Below, one piece after another: positions 13,568-19,700 of a stretch of DNA of 19,700 nt. The translations under genes were made by a program, and so were the position numbers. Positions within the stretch are counted from its first letter, which is position 1, and every line of letters starts with the position of its first letter. This DNA comes from Candidatus Firestoneibacteriota bacterium. GTDB taxonomy: Bacteria; JACRDZ01. The notes below the pieces were generated by a model. It did no database searches. It saw only the letters and a program-made list of their open reading frames with translations, and was not told the DNA's origin. Location: positions 1 through 19,700 of the forward strand of contig JACRDZ010000192.1 in NCBI GenBank assembly GCA_016212735.1. Reading direction: 5' to 3'.

Positions 13568-14494
13568 TTAGGTTTTTTTAATACGGCATGCATTTATAAA
13601 ATCGCGCTGATGATGCTTTTTAATTACTTCTTTCTGTCTTTTTATAGATACTTCTGTATAAATCTGAGTCGTTGCCGGTGAGCTATGTCCAAGAATTTCC
13701 TGTACAGAACGAAGATCAGCGCCATGTTCTAAGAGCATTGTTGCCATAGTATGACGCAAAGAATGAGGTGTTGCATGTTTATCTATTCCTGCTTTTTTCA
13801 AATACATCTTAAACAGTTTCTGTATAGCACGCGGACTTATTTTATTATTAAATCTGTTTAAAAAAACATATGGAGATAATGATTTATTGCGCAGGTCCAG
13901 ATAGTTTCTCATAGCTTTTACTGTTCCTTTATTATCAAAAGAAATTGTTCTTTCTTTTCCCCCTTTTCCAAAAACTCTTATTACTTTTTCATCCATATCA
14001 ATATCCTCTAGCTTAAGGCCGCACAATTCACTTATTCTTATACCTGTAGCAAAAAAAAGTTCTAAAATAGCTCTATCACGTATATGTAGAGATCCTATAT
14101 GTGATTTATTATTTTGGTCTAAAGGCGCTCGCAGTAATTTTGCCATATCATCTTTATTAAGCACTTTAGGTAATCGATGCGGGACTTTATATTTTCTTTT
14201 TATTTTTCTGAAAGGAGATTTTATAATATATTCCTGATCTTCAAGAAATGTAAAAAACGATTGTAATGATGCGAGTTTACGCCGCATAGTTGTATCTTTT
14301 ATCCCTTTGCCATGGCAAAAAACCATATAGTTTCTTATATCTTCTGTTGTAATCTGCTCTATATCTCTATCTTCGTTCATCCATTTCGAAAATTGTTGAA
14401 GATCAATTGAATAAGAACTTAACGTATTTTCTGAAGCATTTCTTTCAACTTTTAAACTTACGAGAAAATTATCCATAGCATTCAACAATTTCAT
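13568..14494 (-). CDS. XerC/XerD-type tyrosine recombinase
   Basis: Xer recombinases resolve chromosome dimers at the dif site during cell division. The 308-aa protein has the N-terminal core-binding domain (about 1-95, with SENTLSSYSIDLQQF) and a C-terminal catalytic domain with the full set R153 (TGIRISEL), K177 (GKGGKER), H244 and R247 (PHSLRHTMA), H270 (LGHSS) and nucleophile Y279 (IYTEVS). Length and motifs fit XerC/XerD rather than an element integrase, and the surroundings (a cell-wall synthase 2 nt upstream) are housekeeping. XerC and XerD cannot be told apart from this window. The start ATG is just downstream of the penicillin-binding protein stop, implying translational coupling. 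No dif-like site was recognised. Confidence 0.9.
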   Translation of the reverse strand: MKLLNAMDNFLVSLKVERNASENTLSSYSIDLQQFSKWMNEDRDIEQITTEDIRNYMVFCHGKGIKDTTMRRKLASLQSFFTFLEDQEYIIKSPFRKIKRKYKVPHRLPKVLNKDDMAKLLRAPLDQNNKSHIGSLHIRDRAILELFFATGIRISELCGLKLEDIDMDEKVIRVFGKGGKERTISFDNKGTVKAMRNYLDLRNKSLSPYVFLNRFNNKISPRAIQKLFKMYLKKAGIDKHATPHSLRHTMATMLLEHGADLRSVQEILGHSSPATTQIYTEVSIKRQKEVIKKHHQRDFINACRIKKT

Positions 14495-14496
14495 TA

Positions 14497-16989
14497 TTAA
14501 TCCCCAATAACTATCTTATCTGTTTTCTGTTTTTTGTTCACTGTTATTAAAGAAAGATCAAATTTTGACTTATTTTCAAGCAAATTTTTTTCTTCATGTT
14601 TATTGCAAAATTCTTTTGGTTCTGTTCCTCTTATAAAAACCTCTGTTGTAACAGTGTTACATTCAGGAGTTGCTAACATTCCTGATTGCGAATCAATATC
14701 CAGAAAAATTACACTATCGGGTGCAGAAAAAGAACTAATATTTGTGTCTTTTAAAGCTTCCTGCATGAAGTCAGTCCAATAAGGTACAACCAGTTCTTCA
14801 CCTGAAGAATGCTGTCCCATTGGAGTACGATCATCCAGTCCGAAATAGATACCTGTTACAATATCAGGAGTAAATCCAACAAACCATGCGTCTATCGCTT
14901 GATCTGTAGTTCCAGTTTTACCTGCTATCGGTCTGTTAAGTGCCTTAACTCTTTTAGCTGTCCCGATTTTTATAACACTCTCCATAAGACTGGTCATAAT
15001 ATAATTTGTAGCTTCATTTAATACTACTTTTTCTTTAGGACTATATTGAATAATTATATTCCCATTATTCCCTTCAATATATCTTATTCCCATTGGTTCA
15101 ACTATTATTCCTTGATTGGCAAACATTCCAAAAGAAGAAGTTAATTTTAATAAGGTTACTTCAGAAGTTCCGAGCGCCAGAGACAAATTTTTGTTGTTTA
15201 TTGAGTTAAGTCCTATTTTATGAGCAAAATCTATAACTCTTTTTGTCCCGATTTTTTCCAGAATTTTTATAGATGGAATATTTAAAGATAATGCAAGAGC
15301 TTGACGTACCGAAACTTCTCCATTATAAATTTTATGATAATTTTCAGGAGTCCATAATACGTTAACCAGTTTTTTCCCAACCCACTTTTTAAACTGAATA
15401 TAACTTACAGGTGCGTCCAGGACTATACTTGCAGGAGTAAATTCCTTTGTATCAATGGCTAAAGTATAAATAAACGGTTTAAAAGATGATCCGGGCTGAC
15501 GCCATGCCTGATAAGCACGATTAAATGGTGTCTTCTGGAAATCATAACCTCCAACCATTGCTTTAATATATCCGGTCTGCGCGTCCAGACATACCAGTGC
15601 TCCCTGTACTAATTGTTCCTGTATTAAATCCAATACTAATTTATCTTCTTTATTTTTTTGATTACTTTCTTTATTATTTCTTTTTTTAACTCTTACAAGG
15701 TCGTTCTTATGTAGAATATCTGAAACTTTGCTTATTTGGATTCTGGTTGCTTCTGAACTTTCATTTCCTCTTTCAAAATTAAACCTTACAGTTTTTTTTG
15801 CCCATTTCATTGAATCCAGATTAAGTATTCCGTTAATTCCATAACCTAAATTCACAACAGCTTCCTTTGATGAAACTTTAGTTATTTTACCATATACAAT
15901 TTTATCCTCATCCAGTTCTTTCAATACATCTTCCATATTTTCCAGCATTTTTTTCCGCTGCAATATTTCTATGGGGTTATAAAATTTGACAGATTTGTAA
16001 GCACCTACTTTCTGATTTATTTTTTCATAGCCCTCTTTCATTATTTCTTCAGCTTTTTTCTGCAGTCTTAAATCAAGTGTTGTATAAACTTTTAATCCTT
16101 CCTGATAAACAGTTTTATCCCCATATTTACTAATTAACAACTGCCTTACATATTCATTAAAATACGGAGCTTTATTAATTCTGCTTTCAAGTTGTTTCAG
16201 TTTTATTGGTTCATTAACTGCCTCTTGTGTTTCCTGTTTTGAGATATATTTCATATTATACATTCGCTGTAATACCCAGTTACGGCGTTTTATACTTCTT
16301 TCAATATTCTGATATGGAGAATAATAATTTGGCGCACGAGGCAATCCAGCTAAAACAGCACATTCTTCCAGATTTAAATCCTCCACATTTTTTCCAAAAT
16401 AAATTCTTGATGCTGCTTCTACACCATAAGCTCCGCTTCCGAAATAAATATGATTAAAATATATTTCCAGTATCTCTTCTTTCGAATATTCCCTTTCAAT
16501 TTGCAGAGAAAGCAATATCTCTTTAAGTTTACGTGTAATGGTTTTCTCCCTTGAAAGAAAAATATTTTTTGCCAGCTGCTGAGTAATACTGCTTCCGCCT
16601 TCTGCTTTACTCATGGAAATGACATCTTTTAAAATAGCACGTATTATGCCTTTAATATTTACTCCTGAATGTTTATAAAAATTCGCATCTTCTGTTGCAA
16701 TTACACCGTGAATAAGATGTTTAGGGACTTTACGTAATTGGACTAAAATACGTTTTTCTTCATAATATTCACATATTACTTCCCCGTTTATGTCATATAA
16801 CCTGGTAATAAGCCCGGGTTTATATTGTTCAAGAAGGCTGATTCCTGGGAGATCCCGTGAAACAAAATATATTATAAGTGAAGCAATAATTCCTCCTGCA
16901 ATAAATAAAACAGAGAAACTATAAAATATAATTTTAAATATCTTCTTAATTTTATTTAAAGTTTTATCATTCATATTAATTTCTGTCAT
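14497..16989 (-). CDS. Bifunctional penicillin-binding protein 1A (transglycosylase/transpeptidase)
   Basis: This inner-membrane enzyme polymerises lipid II into glycan strands and cross-links the peptides. I place the start at the ATG at 16989 (830 aa), which has AAGGA 8 nt upstream; an ATG at 16998 would overlap that site. One membrane anchor lies at about 18-42. The GT51 domain shows ATEDANFYKHSG (catalytic E100), GGSSITQQLAKN and the LQIERE-x-SKEEILEIYFN segment. An OB-like insert (about 325-445) precedes the transpeptidase domain with SSFK (501-504), SLN (568-570) and KTGT (691-694). The C-terminal tail is hydrophilic. It heads a minus-strand pair with the Xer recombinase and is divergent from the hydrolase gene at 17103. 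Confidence 0.94.
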   Translation of the reverse strand: MTEINMNDKTLNKIKKIFKIIFYSFSVLFIAGGIIASLIIYFVSRDLPGISLLEQYKPGLITRLYDINGEVICEYYEEKRILVQLRKVPKHLIHGVIATEDANFYKHSGVNIKGIIRAILKDVISMSKAEGGSSITQQLAKNIFLSREKTITRKLKEILLSLQIEREYSKEEILEIYFNHIYFGSGAYGVEAASRIYFGKNVEDLNLEECAVLAGLPRAPNYYSPYQNIERSIKRRNWVLQRMYNMKYISKQETQEAVNEPIKLKQLESRINKAPYFNEYVRQLLISKYGDKTVYQEGLKVYTTLDLRLQKKAEEIMKEGYEKINQKVGAYKSVKFYNPIEILQRKKMLENMEDVLKELDEDKIVYGKITKVSSKEAVVNLGYGINGILNLDSMKWAKKTVRFNFERGNESSEATRIQISKVSDILHKNDLVRVKKRNNKESNQKNKEDKLVLDLIQEQLVQGALVCLDAQTGYIKAMVGGYDFQKTPFNRAYQAWRQPGSSFKPFIYTLAIDTKEFTPASIVLDAPVSYIQFKKWVGKKLVNVLWTPENYHKIYNGEVSVRQALALSLNIPSIKILEKIGTKRVIDFAHKIGLNSINNKNLSLALGTSEVTLLKLTSSFGMFANQGIIVEPMGIRYIEGNNGNIIIQYSPKEKVVLNEATNYIMTSLMESVIKIGTAKRVKALNRPIAGKTGTTDQAIDAWFVGFTPDIVTGIYFGLDDRTPMGQHSSGEELVVPYWTDFMQEALKDTNISSFSAPDSVIFLDIDSQSGMLATPECNTVTTEVFIRGTEPKEFCNKHEEKNLLENKSKFDLSLITVNKKQKTDKIVIGD

Positions 16990-17009
16990 AAAAACCATCC
17001 TTATTAAAT

Positions 17010-17036
17010 TTGACTTGCTAATAAACTCTGTATAAT
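17010..17036 (+). promoter_or_regulatory. Candidate promoter for the alpha/beta hydrolase
   Basis: TTGACT at 17010-17015 and a perfect TATAAT at 17031-17036 are 15 bp apart, a little short of the ideal 17. It lies in the divergent region between the PBP1A gene and the hydrolase gene, about 65 bp before the ATG at 17103. Confidence 0.4.
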
Positions 17037-17102
17037 ATCTAAATATTACATTACATAAATATATTTTTCCAGAAAAAAAGTAAGGGGGTATAGTTATAAA
17101 TC

Positions 17103-17906
17103 ATGAAAATTATTATCCTATTTATCTCAATAATTATTGTACTATGGATTCTGGTACGGTTTCTGGAGCCAAGTTTGATATACTATCCATCCAGAATAAT
17201 TAATATCCCTATAGCACAGAGAATTAATTATGAAGAAGTAACTTTTAAAACCGATGATGGCAAAAATCTGTGGGGAATTTTATCTCTATCACGGGATAAA
17301 AAAGGTACAATTATATATTTTCATGGGAATGCAGGTAATATTTATAACAGGTTTGATATTATATATAACATCCAAAAACAGGGATTTAATGTTCTAGCAT
17401 TTGACTACCGGGGTTATGGCAAAAGTTCAGGAGAACCTGATGAAGAAGGTCTTTATAAAGATGGTAAAGCTGCTTTTGATTATATTCTTAACCATCCTCT
17501 AATAGATAAAAATAACATCATTTTTCTTGGAGAATCTCTTGGAGGAGCAGTTGCAGTGCATCTTGCACAAAATACAAAATTTTGTAAAGCTATTATTCTA
17601 ATAAGTACGTTTACTTCGATACAGGATATGAGTAAAGAAATTTTTTCAATTTTTCCATTATATATCTTTTCAAAGTCTAAATATGATTCTATAAAAAAAA
17701 TTAAGAATATATCAGTTCCTATATTAATTATTCATGGGACACAGGATGATATTGTACCTTTCAGCCATGGGGAAAAACTTTTCAAACAAGCAAATAACCC
17801 AAAAAATTTTATTCCAATCAAAGGTGCACAACACAATGATATATATATATGGGAACAAGGACAGATATTTAATATAATAAGTGATTTTATTAGCAATCTC
17901 CGCTGA
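17103..17906 (+). CDS. Membrane-anchored alpha/beta hydrolase (YfhR/Bem46-like)
   Basis: Alpha/beta hydrolases of this group act on esters, peptides or related bonds; the natural substrate is unknown. The 267-aa protein starts with one hydrophobic segment (residues 2-20), so it is probably anchored in the inner membrane. HGNAGN (74-79) forms the oxyanion region. GESLGG (143-148) carries the nucleophile S145, D215 is in HGTQDDIVP, and H244 is in GAQHND; together these make a complete catalytic triad. DYRGYGKSSG (101-110) is typical of the Bem46/YfhR branch. AAGGGGG precedes the ATG by 14 nt, a long spacing. The stop codon lies inside an 18-bp direct repeat that brackets a small mobile-looking element immediately downstream. 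Confidence 0.88.
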   Translation: MKIIILFISIIIVLWILVRFLEPSLIYYPSRIINIPIAQRINYEEVTFKTDDGKNLWGILSLSRDKKGTIIYFHGNAGNIYNRFDIIYNIQKQGFNVLAFDYRGYGKSSGEPDEEGLYKDGKAAFDYILNHPLIDKNNIIFLGESLGGAVAVHLAQNTKFCKAIILISTFTSIQDMSKEIFSIFPLYIFSKSKYDSIKKIKNISVPILIIHGTQDDIVPFSHGEKLFKQANNPKNFIPIKGAQHNDIYIWEQGQIFNIISDFISNLR

Positions 17907-18141
17907 TTTTGGAAATTCCCCAAGAAAGAAATTAACCACAGAGAACTAGAGAGTATTTTTTATTTTATTTTTATTTATTACTCAGTGTTCTCAAAAAAAA
18001 AGTAAGAAAGATCATAAAATACAAAGCTTTTATAAGTAAAAATTAATTTGAGGACGCAGAGTTTTAAAATTATAAATATATCTCAGTGTGCTCTGTGGTT
18101 CGTTTTTTCGATTTTGGGAAATTTCTCCGCTGATTTTGGAA
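17897..18141. repeat. Miniature inverted-repeat element flanked by an 18-bp direct repeat
   Basis: The direct repeat tctccgctgattttggaa occurs at 17897-17914 and 18124-18141. It brackets 209 bp whose ends are inverted: aaattccccaa (17913-17923) against ttgggaaattt (18114-18124), and further in aaccacagag (17934-17943) against ctctgtggtt (18091-18100). The interior is AT-rich with no gene. The left copy contains the hydrolase stop codon, so insertion left the gene intact. The aaccacagag pattern resembles repeats widespread in environmental genomes. Confidence 0.75.
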
Positions 18142-18203
18142 TGTTTGACAAATCTTTTAATATGTTATATTATATAAAGTATAACAAATAAAAGGAAAAA
18201 GGG

Positions 18204-18340
18204 ACGCTCTTAACTATTCGAACTTTTCTATGTCCTCTGCTTTATTTCATAGATAAACAAAAGAAAAAATAAAATAAAAACTTAGCAAGTGCGAAAACGT
18301 TTTAGTCCAGCTATCAGAAAGTTCGAATAGTTAAAAACGT
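18204..18340. repeat. 137-bp hairpin-forming element with 17-bp perfect arms
   Basis: TTAACTATTCGAACTTT at 18210-18226 is perfectly inverted at 18318-18334, and pairing extends imperfectly outward to 18204 and 18340. Inside are a small hairpin (TCTATG near 18227-18232 with CATAGA further right) and a palindrome, AAAACGTTTT. No gene is visible. It may be a miniature element or a structured RNA. The remaining spacer to 18436 is AT-rich with nothing I can identify. Confidence 0.65.
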
Positions 18341-18436
18341 TATATACACTTTTACATTATCTTTTCTTCTTTTTAACTAAATTATACTTTGATGTATATC
18401 CCCTTCATTCCCATCCCCTAAATTCCTTAAATCTTA

Positions 18437-19546
18437 TTAATTACATCTAGAAATTAATTTTAGATTTTCAATGGTTTTATTAAAATTATCAAGTAAATCA
18501 TCAAAAGTTAGAATTTCAATTTGAAGAGTATTATTGTTTTTCTCATTTAATTTTATTCTTTGTTTATAATCTAAATTTTTTCTTAAACCAATAATTAATT
18601 TTCCGTTTCCTTTTTCAAATTTATCATAGATATTTCTTTTCACATACTCCCTATCGCTAACTGATAAACGTAAAAAATTTTCTACTTGTTCTAGTGCATG
18701 ATGAAAAGAAGAATAAAAATAACCATCTTCTTTAAATATTGGTGTATTAGGTCTTTCTATTTCAATAAATGAAACAGAACCATCTCCATATATTGCTGCA
18801 AAATCAGTAAAATGTTCACCAATTTTTGGCTTAGATTGTAATTTATCAATACTTAAATCAAATATTTCTTTACGATCTTTTAGAAAATCATGAATTATTG
18901 ATTCTGATTTATCTTCTTGAATTATAATTTTGAAATCTTTTGAAATTTTTAATAATTTTTCTACTATATTAATTTTACTACTATTTATCGCTTCTTTTAA
19001 AGAAACAACTTCAAGAATTAACTTTGTTTTTTCTTCCATTGATAATATAAAATAGTCGGCTAATAAACTTCCATTTTTTAAATTAAAATAATCAGGATTT
19101 TTATCAGGGAGTATAAATGCTAAAAAATATTTTCTTAATCTATAGATAACTTCAGCATCATGTAACTCATTAAGAGGAAGAGATATGTCTGCTAAATTAC
19201 CTGATTCCAATTTAAATAAAACTGTATTAGAAAAAATTGCAGGGCCATTAGTTATTTTGATTTTAATACCATGATGTGAAATAAAACCAGTAAAATATCT
19301 CCATAATTCATCGTTTTTATTATTTATAATGGACATTTGATAAAAAATATCTGGAACAATTGCAATATTTCTAAAAATACAATTTCCTATATCCATTTCT
19401 GCTTTTTCATCGTAAGTAGTTTGAAGTAATAAATACTCAATAATGTTTTTTGAGCATGAAGTATAAGCTTCTTTTTCAGAATTAATTTCATTATGAAAAC
19501 CTAAAAAACTACCAAGTTCTTTTGAAATTATTATTTCCGAATTCAT
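18437..19546 (-). CDS. Shedu-like DUF4263 protein (PD-(D/E)xK nuclease fold)
   Basis: Shedu (SduA) is a single-gene antiphage defence family whose C-terminal DUF4263 domain is a PD-(D/E)xK nuclease. In this 369-aa protein the C-terminal part (about 212-355) fits: IIHDFLKDRKEIFD, then TDFAAIYGDG (D248), FIEIERPNTPIF (E262, E264), HHALEQVENF (Q287), and the late KLIIGLRKNL and LTFDDLL strands. The canonical lysine of E-x-K is E264 here. I recall E-x-E forms in some family members, so this does not prove inactivity. The N-terminal 200 residues are not recognised and would be the variable sensing region. It is extremely AT-rich, stands alone on its strand, and lies between palindromic elements, which suggests acquisition by transfer. 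The ATG at 19546 lacks a strong ribosome binding site. Confidence 0.72.
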   Translation of the reverse strand: MNSEIIISKELGSFLGFHNEINSEKEAYTSCSKNIIEYLLLQTTYDEKAEMDIGNCIFRNIAIVPDIFYQMSIINNKNDELWRYFTGFISHHGIKIKITNGPAIFSNTVLFKLESGNLADISLPLNELHDAEVIYRLRKYFLAFILPDKNPDYFNLKNGSLLADYFILSMEEKTKLILEVVSLKEAINSSKINIVEKLLKISKDFKIIIQEDKSESIIHDFLKDRKEIFDLSIDKLQSKPKIGEHFTDFAAIYGDGSVSFIEIERPNTPIFKEDGYFYSSFHHALEQVENFLRLSVSDREYVKRNIYDKFEKGNGKLIIGLRKNLDYKQRIKLNEKNNNTLQIEILTFDDLLDNFNKTIENLKLISRCN

Positions 19547-19602
19547 ATTTAAAAGATCTTCTAAATATAAGTATAGGAATTTGAAAACAAAAAAAATATA
19601 AT

Positions 19603-19700
19603 TTAGACACAGATTAACACAGATTTATTTTGTTTTAAATTCAAACCCTGAAAATTTTTACAGTGTTAATCATAAAAAATCAGTGTCTTTCTGTGTCTAA
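19603..19700. repeat. Palindromic element at the window end
   Basis: TTAGACACAGA (19603-19613) is perfectly inverted as TCTGTGTCTAA (19690-19700). Inside, TTAACAC (19614-19620) pairs with GTGTTAA (19663-19669). There is no coding frame. It may continue past the window. Its sequence is distinct from the other elements in the window, although the CACAG core recalls the one at 17934. Confidence 0.7.

Noticed and set aside
13568..14494. The tyrosine recombinase as an integrase of a mobile island
   Set aside because: Its length, motifs and tight coupling to the penicillin-binding protein gene fit a housekeeping Xer recombinase, and no attachment sites were seen.

Overview
The window looks like a piece of a low-GC (roughly 30% by eye), two-membraned bacterium. 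A lipid A gene (lpxB) points to an outer membrane. There is also a type II fatty-acid synthesis cluster, a bifunctional penicillin-binding protein and a lipoprotein carrying a c-type haem motif. Together with intergenic spaces crowded with short palindromic elements, this suggests an uncultivated environmental, probably anaerobic lineage (Omnitrophota/Firestonebacteria/Desantisbacteria-like). That taxonomic guess is weak and rests on gene content only.

Region 1 (1-6942, + strand) is housekeeping: fabG, acpP, fabF, rnc, a radical SAM protein of the Elp3-like group found beside rnc, a methylenetetrahydrofolate reductase family gene and lpxB. From fabF to lpxB the genes are packed tightly enough to be one operon. 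The fabG-acpP and acpP-fabF spaces, by contrast, are stretched by at least three separate palindromic elements. Region 2 (about 6943-10840) is an accessory island. It holds a 5' fragment of a secreted acetolactate decarboxylase, an eroded DUF4143-type AAA ATPase, a BrnT/BrnA toxin-antitoxin pair, a DpnA-like DNA methyltransferase, an 83-codon ORF lacking a start codon, a MutH/Sau3AI-like endonuclease, and an orphan BrnA-like antitoxin with its own strong promoter and palindrome. Region 3 (10842-16989, - strand) runs, in transcription order, PBP1A-type peptidoglycan synthase, XerC/D-type recombinase, a TolB-like lipoprotein with one CxxCH, and a sensor-like protein of unknown function. Region 4 (17103-19700) has an alpha/beta hydrolase (+), about 530 bp of palindromic elements, a Shedu-like DUF4263 protein (-), and another palindromic element at the window edge.

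The window contains no CRISPR array, rRNA or tRNA that I can support. The most distinctive signals are the repeats. Two 58-nt copies of one three-hairpin element lie about 9.7 kb apart in opposite orientation; they differ at six positions, four of which form two compensatory base-pair changes, so the fold appears to be under selection. A 209-bp element is bracketed by an 18-bp direct repeat that includes the stop codon of the neighbouring hydrolase gene. The defence-type genes (restriction-modification, toxin-antitoxin, Shedu-like) are recognisable families. Their oddities are an Asn where the endonuclease normally has a metal-binding Asp, an unexplained ORF inside the restriction-modification locus, and operator-like palindromes sitting within the core promoters of both BrnA-type genes.
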